Source: Metabacillus kandeliae
GTDB taxonomy: Bacteria; Bacillota; Bacilli; Bacillales; Bacillaceae
Assembly (NCBI RefSeq): GCF_021166585.1
Contig: NZ_JAJOZE010000015.1
Coordinates: 1-64,000 of the forward strand
Direction of reading: 5' to 3'
Length of the DNA stretch: 64,000 nucleotides
Shown here: positions 35,082-45,191 of the stretch, piece by piece
How positions within the stretch are numbered: position 1 is the stretch's first letter
Layout of the letters: the number at the start of each line of letters is the position of its first letter
Position numbers and translations under genes: made by a program
The notes under the pieces: model-generated
Seen by the model: only the letters and a program-made list of their open reading frames with translations
Database searches by the model: none
What the model was told of the DNA's origin: nothing

Positions 35082-35495
35082 ATGATGAAAATGTATCCGT
35101 ATTTAGTGATGAATGGAAATGGTCAAGAAGCAATCAAATTCTATGAGCAGGCATTGGATGCGAAAGTACAGGCCGTTCAGACGTATGGCGACATGCCCTC
35201 TAACCCTGAGCACCCTACTCCAGAAGAAGCGAAAAACTGCATTATGAATGCTCAAATGAAAGTAGGGGACACTGACCTGATGCTCTCCGATACGTTCCCT
35301 GGAATGCCTTATCAAACAGGCGATCAAGTAACCATTGCTCTTATCATCGACGACCCTCAAAAAGCAAGAGACACATTTGATAAACTGAAAGATGGCGGCG
35401 AGGTTATTATGGAAATGCAGGAGACATTCTGGAGTCCTGCCTATGGCCAGGTGAAAGACCAATACGGCGTTACATGGCAGATTTCTGCTGAATAG
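35082..35495 (+). CDS. VOC family protein (PhnB/YjdN-like)
   Basis: The 137-aa glyoxalase-fold protein has MYPYLVMNGNGQEAIKFYEQALDAKV, GDTDLMLSD, the strand VTIALIIDDPQKARDTFDKLKDGG and the terminal FWSPAYGQVKDQYGVTWQIS, all typical of the PhnB/YjdN group. GAGGTG precedes the ATGATG start. The substrate is unknown; the annotation 3-demethylubiquinone methyltransferase often given to this group is historical. Confidence 0.85.
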   Translation: MMKMYPYLVMNGNGQEAIKFYEQALDAKVQAVQTYGDMPSNPEHPTPEEAKNCIMNAQMKVGDTDLMLSDTFPGMPYQTGDQVTIALIIDDPQKARDTFDKLKDGGEVIMEMQETFWSPAYGQVKDQYGVTWQISAE

Positions 35496-35515
35496 GCTGA
35501 AAGCTAAAGAAATAA

Positions 35516-35543
35516 AAGGCAAAGCCACAGGCTTTGCCTTTCT
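35516..35543. terminator. terminator after the VOC gene
   Basis: AAAGGCAAAGCC-ACA-GGCTTTGCCTTT, a perfect 12-bp stem with TTTC. Confidence 0.9.
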
Positions 35544-35594
35544 TACATAAAAAACACAGAGGACAATAGCGTCTTCTATGCTTTACCCTTGCAA

Positions 35595-37337
<1,743 letters not shown>

Positions 37338-37510
37338 TCACCACTGCTTTTCTCGATAATTTGACTTTTTCAGTCATGCTATATCTTATTTAATTTTTTG
37401 GGAAATGTTTGAGATAGATATGCAATCTGCACAAAATTCAATAAGAGGTTTAAGCCCAGCTTTTATATGGCAACTGTAGTAATAGCAAGCTGCACGAGGA
37501 GGCAGGCTAA

Positions 37511-38254
37511 ATGTTTGAAGACATACTGCAAACCGTAAATCACCGCAATACACCTGTCCCGAAAGGTCCATGGGTGATGGCGCAAAGCTGGGAGCATCTG
37601 CTGTTTATGCATCTGCGCGTCCAGCCAGAAGCATTAAGAGACCTGATTCCGGCCTCACTGCAGATTGACACATTCAAAGGCACAGCATGGATCACGATCA
37701 TTCCCTTTTTGATTAGGGACATGCGGTTCGGCAGTCATCCTGTTCCCTATCTTGGCGATTACCTAGAGCTTAAAGTGCGCAGCTATGTAAAGCGGCAAGG
37801 AGTTCCAGGCTTATATTTTTTCAGTTTTGATGCCAATAAAATTTTGGATGCAGCAGGCGCAAGGATGACTTCGCTGCCTTATTATTATGCAAAAATGAAC
37901 ATGTCTTTTGAGGATCAGGCTTTTCAGTATTACAGCAAACGCAGAGGAAGGTCTGGGGCATTATTTGAAGGGCAGTGGCGTCCAAAGGGCAAGATGTATC
38001 AGCCTGAAAAAGGCAGCCTTGAGTCATGGCTGCTAGAAAGGTATTACGCTTGGTCACCATTGGGAAGGCTGCTGATCCAGGTTGGCATCCCTCATAAGCC
38101 ATGGCAGGTCCGTGAGGCTGAAGCTGCTGTTCAGACGCATAATTTACTTCCTCTTCCTTACCGCTCACTCTGCAAAGAAGTGCCGCTGTTTCACTATGCC
38201 GAACAAAACAGGGCACTGTTCTGGCCGGTAAAACCAGTCGGGAAAGCCTATTAA
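37511..38254 (+). CDS. YqjF family protein (DUF2071)
   Basis: The 247-aa cytosolic protein has VPKGPWVMAQSWEHLLFMHLRVQPEALRDLIPASLQIDTFKGTAWITIIPF and the central LELKVRSYVKRQGVPGLYFFSFDANKILDAAGAR, matching the DUF2071/YqjF family of unknown function (acetoacetate decarboxylase-like beta fold). An AGGAGG site lies before the ATG. It is divergent from the collagen-like gene; the 176-nt interval has no clear promoter that I can assign. Confidence 0.87.
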   Translation: MFEDILQTVNHRNTPVPKGPWVMAQSWEHLLFMHLRVQPEALRDLIPASLQIDTFKGTAWITIIPFLIRDMRFGSHPVPYLGDYLELKVRSYVKRQGVPGLYFFSFDANKILDAAGARMTSLPYYYAKMNMSFEDQAFQYYSKRRGRSGALFEGQWRPKGKMYQPEKGSLESWLLERYYAWSPLGRLLIQVGIPHKPWQVREAEAAVQTHNLLPLPYRSLCKEVPLFHYAEQNRALFWPVKPVGKAY

Positions 38255-38292
38255 AAAAAGAGTTTCCTTCCAAACGGAGGAAACTCTTTTCT
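38253..38292. terminator. bidirectional terminator
   Basis: AAAAAGAGTTTCCTTCC and GGAGGAAACTCTTTT form a strong stem between the convergent YqjF and STAS-like genes. Confidence 0.88.
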
Positions 38293-38647
38293 ACTTTTTC
38301 AGCCAATCCCAGGCTTCATCTGTCTGGTTTTTTTCAAACACCTTCACTTCAATTCCAGGAAGTACCGCTGCTGCTTTTGCAGAGGTTTCAATCCAGTTTT
38401 TATCACTGACTACGGCAAATTTTCTGAACTGGTTCCATCTTTTGGCGTCTGTTTTCATTCCCTTTAGCAAGCCTTCAAGGGTAACGCCTTTCATTTCGTG
38501 AATCACCGCAAACACACTGAATTTGTCATTCTGCCCGTAATGTTCTTCTGCGAATTGGTCAACGACCTTTGCGTCAGCCCCTGTTGCTTCGCCTTTCACT
38601 TCTAGTGCAATAACAGAAGAATCTCTGCTTGGAATGATTTGAAACAT
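38291..38647 (-). CDS. STAS/SpoIIAA-like protein (DUF3478)
   Basis: The 118-aa protein of the SpoIIAA-like/CRAL-TRIO-like fold shows MFQIIPSRDSSVIALEVKGEATGADAK and KFSVFAVIHEMKGVTLEGLLKGMKTDAKRWNQFRKFAVVSDKNW, then FEKNQTDEAWDWLKK at the end. ATG 38647 has AGGAGG upstream; the longer frame adds 11 unlikely residues. Family members are possibly lipid-binding; the function is unknown. Confidence 0.85.
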   Translation of the reverse strand: MFQIIPSRDSSVIALEVKGEATGADAKVVDQFAEEHYGQNDKFSVFAVIHEMKGVTLEGLLKGMKTDAKRWNQFRKFAVVSDKNWIETSAKAAAVLPGIEVKVFEKNQTDEAWDWLKK

Positions 38648-38766
38648 ACGTCTTTTCCTCCTAACCATTTGCTGTTCCATTCACGTTTTACAAGAAGAAT
38701 AAACCTTTTGCATGAGGAAGCCTTTTTGAAATTACGGTATAATTGTAAAAAAAAGGAGGGAGCCAA

Positions 38767-38967
38767 ATGGACTTTGGAAGTATCATAGCTGCAGCTGTTA
38801 TGCTTGCTGTCGCGGCTCTCATCGCACTGATTCTATTTAAAGCATTGCGAAAAAAGAAATATCCTGCCAATTCCTACACTCCTTTCGACCATATAACAGG
38901 CCAATCCCCCGAAGAATTCCGGCTGGAAAAGAGAGAAGAGGAAGAAGGAGACAACAGGAGAAAATAA
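38767..38967 (+). CDS. small single-span membrane protein (DUF3951-like)
   Basis: The 66-aa protein has one transmembrane helix (residues 6-26), a basic stop-transfer RKKK and a cytoplasmic YTPFDHITGQ followed by an acidic tail. The YTPFD.ITGQ piece recalls DUF3951 small membrane proteins of Bacillus. GGAGGGAG precedes the ATG. Function unknown. Confidence 0.7.
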   Translation: MDFGSIIAAAVMLAVAALIALILFKALRKKKYPANSYTPFDHITGQSPEEFRLEKREEEEGDNRRK

Positions 38968-39165
38968 CGTAACGGAGGAAATGGATTTTACCTAAGATCA
39001 CAGGGATCTGGAGAATCACCAACATAATAGGCCCTGACATGGTGCTGATCATTTTATATGCGGCTTCCTTTTTTATAATTACAGCCCCTAAAACACTCTC
39101 CTTCTCAACTGTCCCAATTTCTAGTAGAATACGTTTTAGCAGAAAGAGTGATCGGGAGGTCTTCC

Positions 39166-40155
39166 ATGATAACGATTAAGATGATTGCCGAAAGAGCCAA
39201 TGTTTCCAGAACAACGGTATCAAGAGTATTAAACAATTCCGGATATGTCAGCGATGAAGCCCGTTCAAGGGTTCTGGCGGTTATTGAGGAGACAGGATAT
39301 ATACCAAGCGAGAATGCCAAGGCGCTCCGTACGAAAAAAACGAAAGTAGTAGGCGTGATCCTGCCGAAGATCAGCACTGAGACATCAAGCAGGCTTGTCA
39401 GGGGAATTGATGAGAGGCTTGCGAAGGATGGCTATCAAATTCTATTGGCAGCGACGAACTTGAACGAAGAAAAAGAAATAGAATATTTGAAGCTGCTGAA
39501 GAGCCGAAATGTCGACGGCATCATCCTGTCTGCGACAAATACAAGCGAAAAACTGATTCAAACCATTCAGTCACTTGATCTTCCATTTGCAGCAGTCGGC
39601 CAGACGCTGCCTGGCATCTGCTCAGCTGTATATGATGATGAACAGGTAACAAAAGACCTTTTGTCACTGATGATTGAAAAAGGCCATAAGCAGATTGGCT
39701 TTATCGGAGTGGATGAAAAGGACGAGGCAGTCGGTTATTTAAGAAAAAAAGGATATCTTACCATGATGAAAAATCTGGGTTTGCCAATAGAAGAGAACTG
39801 GGTACAGACTGCGGATTTTGATGCAGTCTCAGGACGTGATGCAGCGGAAAGGATGCTCACACTGTCTGAAAAGAAGCCTACAGCTGTTATTGCTGTAACC
39901 GACAGGCTTGCTGTCGGTGCTATGAATTACTTAAAATCGGCTGGTCTCAGCGTCCCCGGGGATGTAGCCATAGCTGGAATGGGTTCTTCTGAAATGTCCG
40001 AATACATTACTCCTTCCCTGACAACAGTGGACTTTTGCTACGAAAAAGCAGGAGAAGAAGCCGCAGGCCTTATTCTGCAGGAAATTAAGAATGAGACAAA
40101 AAAGGAAAAAATTATCCACTTGCATTATCGACTTTTCATAAGAGAGAGTATATAA
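39166..40155 (+). CDS. LacI family repressor of the sucrose operon
   Basis: The 329-aa repressor has the N-terminal helix-turn-helix and hinge ITIKMIAERANVSRTTVSRVLNNSGYVSDEARSRV..NAKALRTKKT, and a periplasmic-binding-protein-like effector domain. ATG 39166 has CGGGAGGT upstream. It lies directly before the sucrose PTS and hydrolase, with two operator-like dyads between them, so it is inferred to be the sucrose repressor (ScrR-type) that autoregulates little and blocks sacPA. The inducer is probably sucrose-6-phosphate or fructose. Confidence 0.88.
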   Translation: MITIKMIAERANVSRTTVSRVLNNSGYVSDEARSRVLAVIEETGYIPSENAKALRTKKTKVVGVILPKISTETSSRLVRGIDERLAKDGYQILLAATNLNEEKEIEYLKLLKSRNVDGIILSATNTSEKLIQTIQSLDLPFAAVGQTLPGICSAVYDDEQVTKDLLSLMIEKGHKQIGFIGVDEKDEAVGYLRKKGYLTMMKNLGLPIEENWVQTADFDAVSGRDAAERMLTLSEKKPTAVIAVTDRLAVGAMNYLKSAGLSVPGDVAIAGMGSSEMSEYITPSLTTVDFCYEKAGEEAAGLILQEIKNETKKEKIIHLHYRLFIRESI

Positions 40156-40160
40156 TGGGT

Positions 40161-40198
40161 TGTGTAACCGATTCCACACTGTTTGAAATCGGTTACAA
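40161..40198. promoter_or_regulatory. LacI-type operator pair upstream of the sucrose PTS
   Basis: TGTGTAACCGATTCCACA (40161-40178) matches 16/18 of the perfect palindrome at 40246. GAAATCGGTTACA (40185-40197) is its inverted partner, so TGTAACCGATT..AATCGGTTACA forms a larger dyad. Confidence 0.7.
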
Positions 40199-40245
40199 TT
40201 ACACTCGTGAAAATTTTCAGCCTTTAGAAAAAATATTTTTTTAGA

Positions 40246-40263
40246 TGTGGAATCGATTCCACA
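40246..40263. promoter_or_regulatory. perfect sucrose operator palindrome
   Basis: TGTGGAATCGATTCCACA, an 18-bp perfect palindrome with a CG centre, typical of LacI/GalR operators. It is 24 nt before the PTS start codon. Confidence 0.85.
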
Positions 40264-40286
40264 AATTTGAAACAGGGGTGAAGGAG

Positions 40287-41696
40287 ATGGCGGAAAACAG
40301 GGAAATCGCACAGAAAATCATCGATGCGGTCGGCGGCAGGGATAACATTGCATCAGTGGCGCACTGTGCAACAAGGCTCAGAGTGATGGTGCATGATAAA
40401 GAGAAAATTGACCAGAAACGAGTGGAAGAAGCGGATAAAGTAAAAGGAGCTTTTTTTAACTCCGGTCAGTACCAGATCATTTTTGGAACAGGAACTGTTA
40501 ACAGAATTTATGAGGAAGTCATTGGTCTTGGGATCGAAGGCTCAACGAAATCAGAGCAGAAAAAAGAAGCTGCTAAAAGCGGGTCATGGATGCAGCGTGC
40601 AATCAGATCTTTTGGTGACGTCTTTGTACCGATTATTCCAGCTTTAGTGGCGACTGGTTTGTTTATGGGAGTGCGCGGCCTTGTTATGCAGGAGCAAATA
40701 TTAAAGCTGTTTGGACTCACGCCAGATCATGTTCCTCAAAACTTTCTATTGTTTACAGAAATCTTAACAGATACTGCTTTTGTCTTTCTTCCAGCGCTTG
40801 TCGCCTGGTCAACGTTCAGGGTTTTTGGCGGAAGTCCGATTATCGGTCTTGTGCTCGGGCTGATGCTTGTAAGTCCGAGCTTGCCGAATGCATGGGGAGT
40901 AGCTGGCGGCGAGGTTAAGCCACTGATGTTCATGGGCTTTATTCCGGTAGTCGGCTATCAGGGATCAGTCCTTCCGGCTTTTATCGCCGGGATTCTTGGA
41001 GCAAAAGTGGAGCGGTTTATCCGAAAGCGCGTTCCTGAAGCACTTGATTTAATCATCACACCGTTTCTGACGCTGCTGATCATGATTACTCTTGCTTTAT
41101 TTTTGATCGGCCCGATTTTCCATGGTCTCGAAAATTATATTTTGAGCGGTACGATTGCGGTTCTCAACATTCCGTTTGGAATAAGCGGGCTGATTATCGG
41201 CGGATTGAACCAGCTCATTGTTATTACAGGAGTTCATCACATTTTTAACATGCTGGAGATTCAGCTTCTCGGCAAATATGGCTTTAACCCTTATAACGCC
41301 ATAGTGACATGTTCAGTAGCAGCTCAGGGCGGAGCAGCACTGGCAGTCGGCCTGAAAACCAAATCAAAGAAATTAAAGGCTCTTGCCTTGCCGTCTTCGT
41401 TCTCTGCACTGCTTGGGATCACAGAGCCAGCCATTTTTGGGGTAAATCTCCGCTATGGAAAACCTTTTATAGCAGGCATGGCAGGCGGCGCTGTGGGGGG
41501 ATTTCTGGCATCGCTTTTCGGTCTAAAAGCAACTGGAATGTCGATTACGGTTATTCCGGGAGCCCTTTTGTATCTTAACGGTCAGATTTTGCTGTATTTG
41601 CTTGTCAATCTGGTCGCTATTGCCGTTGCCTTTGTTTTGACATGGATGTTCGGGTATTCAGATAAACTGAAGGAAGATGTTGAAGCAAAAGATTAA
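40287..41696 (+). CDS. sacP: sucrose-specific PTS EIIBC
   Basis: The 469-aa transporter imports sucrose as sucrose-6-phosphate. The IIB domain has its phosphocysteine C27 in VAHCATRLR; the IIC part has ten hydrophobic segments with GDVFVPIIPALVATGLFMGVRG and ITGVHHIFNMLE. There is no IIA domain, so a shared glucose-type IIA must donate phosphate. ATG 40287 is preferred over 40245, which lies inside the operator. Next to a GH32 hydrolase, the specificity is clear. Confidence 0.92.
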   Translation: MAENREIAQKIIDAVGGRDNIASVAHCATRLRVMVHDKEKIDQKRVEEADKVKGAFFNSGQYQIIFGTGTVNRIYEEVIGLGIEGSTKSEQKKEAAKSGSWMQRAIRSFGDVFVPIIPALVATGLFMGVRGLVMQEQILKLFGLTPDHVPQNFLLFTEILTDTAFVFLPALVAWSTFRVFGGSPIIGLVLGLMLVSPSLPNAWGVAGGEVKPLMFMGFIPVVGYQGSVLPAFIAGILGAKVERFIRKRVPEALDLIITPFLTLLIMITLALFLIGPIFHGLENYILSGTIAVLNIPFGISGLIIGGLNQLIVITGVHHIFNMLEIQLLGKYGFNPYNAIVTCSVAAQGGAALAVGLKTKSKKLKALALPSSFSALLGITEPAIFGVNLRYGKPFIAGMAGGAVGGFLASLFGLKATGMSITVIPGALLYLNGQILLYLLVNLVAIAVAFVLTWMFGYSDKLKEDVEAKD

Positions 41697-41712
41697 ATAA
41701 GGATAAAGGAGA

Positions 41713-43158
41713 ATGGTTTTGAAACACAATCATCTAGCAGAACGCGCAAACAGAGCAGCAGAAGAAAACCAGGCAGCGGTGAATGAAGATCCTTACCGTC
41801 TATCCTTTCATATCCAGCCTCCATCAGGTCTATTGAATGACCCGAACGGCCTTGTTTATTTCAAAGGCCAGTATCATGTGTTTTACCAATGGAATCCTTA
41901 TGAAACAAATCATGGCGCAAAATACTGGGCTCATATGGCATCACCAGATTTAGTAAATTGGGAAGAGCTTCCGATCGCCCTCACGCCGAGTGAGCCTTAT
42001 GAGAAGAATGGATGCTACTCAGGCAGTGCGATTGTCAATGACGGCAGGCTTTATCTGTTTTATACAGGAAACGTTAAAAACGAAGCAGGAGAGCGGGAAA
42101 CCTATCAATGCATGGCTGTTTCTGAAGATGGCATTCATTTTGAAAAAAAAGGGCCAGTCATCAATCTGCCGGAGGAATATACAGCTCATTTTCGCGACCC
42201 TAAAGTATGGAAAAAAGAAGATAAATGGTACATGGTCTTAGGCGCTCAAACGCTTGAAAAGAAAGGCGCTGCCGTATTGTTCTCATCAAGAGATCTGGAA
42301 AATTGGAAACATATCGGAAAAATTGCCGGGTCAGGAATGAACGGACTTGGTGATTTCGGATATATGTGGGAGTGTCCTGATTTATTTCCGTTAGATGGAA
42401 AGGAGATCCTTCTTATCTCGCCTCAAGGACTGAAACCGGAGGGCTTCCAGTATCAGAACCTCTTTCAATCAGGCTATTTCATCGGTCAGCTGGATGAGAA
42501 AAAAGAATCCTTTGCACATGGGGCATTCGCAGAATTAGACAGAGGTTTTGACTTTTATGCGCCGCAGACGATGCATGACCATAAAGGAAGACGGATTTTG
42601 TTTGCCTGGATGGGGATGACAGATGAGCAGGAGCCTTATCAGCCAACCGTCTCCTATCATTGGATCCATGCATTAACGCTTCCAAGAGAGCTGCATGTAA
42701 AAGGCGGAAAACTGATCCAAACACCAGTTGAAGAGCTGAGAGCCCTTCGAAGAAATGAAATGAAGAAAGAAGTAAGGATTGAAGCTGAGAAAGCAACCCT
42801 TTCTGATGCAGCATGCGTGCGGGCGGAAATCCTTTTAGAGGATATTAGACTTGACGGAAATTCACTGACGATCTCTTTAAGAGAACATGCTTTTCTGAAA
42901 TTTAATGTAACTGAGGGAACGCTTCAAGTGGAACGCCCGGATTTTAAAGATGGCCAGCCTGAAACCCGCAGCTGTTTACTTGAAAAGCTGGAAAAGCTTC
43001 ATCTGTTTTTGGACACTTCTTCAGCGGAGATTTTCGTAAACGGCGGAGAGGAAGTCTTCACATTGCGGTATTTTCCCTCTCCTGAAAATGAAGCTATTTC
43101 TTTTGAGGCAGATGGCGGAGCTTCATTTCATCTAAGGAAATGGGAGCTTGGAACATAA
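41713..43158 (+). CDS. sacA: sucrose-6-phosphate hydrolase (GH32)
   Basis: The 481-aa enzyme cleaves sucrose-6-phosphate to glucose-6-phosphate and fructose. GH32 motifs are LLNDPNGL (nucleophile D43), HFRDPKVW and WECPDLF (acid/base Glu), followed by the C-terminal beta-sandwich. AAAGGAG lies just upstream; the TTG at 41719 has better spacing and might be the true start, shortening by 2 aa. It is the last gene of the operon and ends at a strong terminator. Confidence 0.95.
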   Translation: MVLKHNHLAERANRAAEENQAAVNEDPYRLSFHIQPPSGLLNDPNGLVYFKGQYHVFYQWNPYETNHGAKYWAHMASPDLVNWEELPIALTPSEPYEKNGCYSGSAIVNDGRLYLFYTGNVKNEAGERETYQCMAVSEDGIHFEKKGPVINLPEEYTAHFRDPKVWKKEDKWYMVLGAQTLEKKGAAVLFSSRDLENWKHIGKIAGSGMNGLGDFGYMWECPDLFPLDGKEILLISPQGLKPEGFQYQNLFQSGYFIGQLDEKKESFAHGAFAELDRGFDFYAPQTMHDHKGRRILFAWMGMTDEQEPYQPTVSYHWIHALTLPRELHVKGGKLIQTPVEELRALRRNEMKKEVRIEAEKATLSDAACVRAEILLEDIRLDGNSLTISLREHAFLKFNVTEGTLQVERPDFKDGQPETRSCLLEKLEKLHLFLDTSSAEIFVNGGEEVFTLRYFPSPENEAISFEADGGASFHLRKWELGT

Positions 43159-43162
43159 ACAG

Positions 43163-43194
43163 AAACAGGGAGGCGCAAAGCGCCTCCCTGTTTT
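43163..43194 (+). terminator. terminator of the sucrose operon
   Basis: AAACAGGGAGGCGC-AAA-GCGCCTCCCTGTTTT, a GC-rich perfect 14-bp stem, then TTTT. Confidence 0.93.
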
Positions 43195-43199
43195 ATTGA

Positions 43200-44147
43200 T
43201 TATTCTCCCGGAGCTTTCAGCCAGCCCTTAACACCAGAAGAGGTGCTGACCTGGAACCAAAAGTCCGAAACAGTGAAATACATATCGTGAATAGTGATGA
43301 TAGTATCCTTTTTAAAGGAAGCAACCGTGCGGGAATTGTCTGTGGCACTGGATTTCAGTACAGAACCTGCCGGCACTGCAACTGACTCGCCAATCGCATC
43401 AGCGTATGCATCCTGTGTAAAAACATAGCCGATCCAGCCGGTTTTGGAGAAGTTTTTACCGTATGCAATTCTCACACTCGGGAAATCACTCTCTTCTGAA
43501 TCATATCCGCCAATAATTTTTACAGCATTGCCGTATTTCACATAGTCTTTCGCATCATCCAATTTAGCAGTTGCTGACACGCCAAGAGGTGCCCCGCCAT
43601 AAATAATCTTCGTGCTGATGGATGTTTTGGCTGCAGATGGCTTGAGATCATCAAGCTTAACCCAGCCGGTTTCAATGCCCTCTATCAAAAAGTTTGTCAC
43701 ACGTACCCACTTTTCACCCTTTTTGTTCACAAAAGAGCCGATGACAAACGCTGTTTCAAAAGAAGAAAGTGTGCCGGCAGGACTGTATGAAGCAGCATCT
43801 GCCCCTTTAAGGATAACGGTGCTTTTACCAGAAGAAGTAACTTCTAGTGCGTTAATGCCGTAAACTTTCAGTTTGCTTGATGGGACCCAGCCGGTCACCG
43901 TTTTGGAACGGACGCGGTACCAGCTCTCACCGCCGCTGTTCTGAAAGGATGAAAGGATAAGAAGTTCGTCGCTTGCTTTAGCTGTACCTGCAACTGCGTA
44001 TTTAACCGTTGCGCCTTTATAAATGTTTTCTGCTGAGAGAGTTCTTGCAAAAAATGGCTCCGAAGCAGCAGATGCTTTGGCATCAGATAGAGCAATAACA
44101 AAAACAAATGTGAAAATAGATAATAAAATGGCACTGATCTTTTTCAA
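43200..44147 (-). CDS. secreted SH3b-repeat protein, paralogue, TTG start
   Basis: The 315-aa exported protein has a signal peptide (MKKISAILLSIFTFVFVIAL..) and begins at TTG with GAGGGG upstream. Three SH3-like repeats run through it: KGATVKYAVAGTAKASDELLILS..VTGWV, then SFETAFVIGSFVNKKGEKWVRVTN..ETGWVKL, and a final KKDTIITIHDMYFTVSDFWFQV. It shares layout and the TIHDxYF block with the protein at 29345. A cell-wall association is inferred. Confidence 0.8.
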   Translation of the reverse strand: MKKISAILLSIFTFVFVIALSDAKASAASEPFFARTLSAENIYKGATVKYAVAGTAKASDELLILSSFQNSGGESWYRVRSKTVTGWVPSSKLKVYGINALEVTSSGKSTVILKGADAASYSPAGTLSSFETAFVIGSFVNKKGEKWVRVTNFLIEGIETGWVKLDDLKPSAAKTSISTKIIYGGAPLGVSATAKLDDAKDYVKYGNAVKIIGGYDSEESDFPSVRIAYGKNFSKTGWIGYVFTQDAYADAIGESVAVPAGSVLKSSATDNSRTVASFKKDTIITIHDMYFTVSDFWFQVSTSSGVKGWLKAPGE

Positions 44148-44397
44148 TAGATAACCCCTCTGTAATATTAATGTAATATTTTTAATACTGTTGTAAACAG
44201 AGATATCATATCATCAAGGGAGAGAATGACAAAGCTATTTTTTTATGATTTTTATGAAATGGGAAATTAGATGCTGAAGTAATTGTTTTATGGGCACTTT
44301 AACCTGCTGTTTGATAGTGTTATAGTTGTCTGTAATTTGAAAGTATTTCCTTTATATGAAAGTTTTCGAGAAAATTGTCGACTAATAATGACCTAAA

Positions 44398-44424
44398 AAA
44401 GACCCGATTATATACCGGGTCTTT
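44398..44424 (-). terminator. terminator left behind by a decayed gene
   Basis: AAAGACCCG and CGGGTCTTT flank an AT loop; the minus-strand T tract is strong. No live ORF precedes it; it follows the remnant reading frame at 44431. Confidence 0.7.
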
Positions 44425-44430
44425 CTAGCC

Positions 44431-44527
44431 TTATACTTTCTCTGGAACATAAGTATTTTCATATGGAACTGAACTGATGAGTCTTCATATACCTTTCCTT
44501 CAACAGTGCCTTCTATTAATACAATCT
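44431..44527 (-). pseudogene. 3' remnant of an unidentified gene
   Basis: On the minus strand a frame reads IVLIEGTVEGKVYEDSSV, and after a one-base shift continues PYENTYVPEKV and stops just before an intact terminator. The upstream part is missing. The family was not recognised. The rest of the 460-nt gap (44148-44608) is AT-rich with a short TCCTAA/TTAGGA dyad only. Confidence 0.45.
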
Positions 44528-44608
44528 ACTCCTAATAGAGAGTCAGTTAGGAGTTTTCCTAAAGGCAAGGCGCTAAACCAATTGGATAAGTCTCAATGTG
44601 TTTCAAGG

Positions 44609-44962
44609 CTAGGCGCTGACATTCTCACCCTTGTTTTTTTTGAAAAGCCCCATTAACCCTGCTGCAGCAAGCAATATAGCTGCAGGAGCATAATGAAGGC
44701 TGATGCAGATCACTCCGCCCACAGCTGAAATCAGCATACAAATTGCCCCAGGCTTGGCGTTCCCTCTGACAACAACAGAGCCGACAACTCCTAATATGGA
44801 TAAAATAACAGCAACCCAGCCAAGCACAAAAAATCCGCCAGAATCATCCGAATGGAAACCTGCGTTTAAACTGCCTCTATAGAGAGAAAGGAATGAGCCA
44901 AGAAAGCCCAAAATACTGCCAATAAGTCCTAAAGCAAATTCTTTTTTTCTCCTCAATTCCAT
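44609..44962 (-). CDS. DUF4064 small membrane protein
   Basis: The 117-aa protein has three to four hydrophobic stretches (residues 10-30, 43-62, 70-105) and a charged C-terminus. The pattern RRKKEFALGLIGSILGFLGSFLSL and GAICMLISAVGGVICIS resembles DUF4064 proteins. Function unknown. It is upstream of, and divergent from, the paa operon. Confidence 0.65.
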   Translation of the reverse strand: MELRRKKEFALGLIGSILGFLGSFLSLYRGSLNAGFHSDDSGGFFVLGWVAVILSILGVVGSVVVRGNAKPGAICMLISAVGGVICISLHYAPAAILLAAAGLMGLFKKNKGENVSA

Positions 44963-45104
44963 CTTTTGCCCTCCTAATCTGCTCTTCTATATGTTATTTC
45001 CCACTAGAACAGGCAGTCTTAAACGAATATTGAAAAAGAAAAAGAAAGAATGAATAGACCGATTGACAGTAACGCATTAAAGCAGTTATTCTAAAACTAG
45101 ATTT

Positions 45105-45141
45105 ATGACGTTAAAATCAGGTAACGATATTTTAACGTCAT
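45105..45141. promoter_or_regulatory. paa operator A (before paaK)
   Basis: ATGACGTTAAAAT-N11-ATTTTAACGTCAT, perfect 13-bp inverted repeat, 50 nt before paaK. The same layout recurs before paaA and the PheDH operon. A PaaX-family repressor encoded in the cluster is the likely ligand. Confidence 0.75.
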
Positions 45142-45157
45142 ATTTGTTAAATGGTTA

Positions 45158-45171
45158 TGTAAGCGCTTAAT
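45158..45171 (+). promoter_or_regulatory. cre-like site before paaK
   Basis: TGTAAGCGCTTAAT matches 12 of 14 cre positions and contains the palindromic AAGCGCTT core. It is 20 nt before the paaK start, where CcpA would act as a roadblock. Confidence 0.6.
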
Positions 45172-45191
45172 AAAGAAACGGAGGGTGAAGG

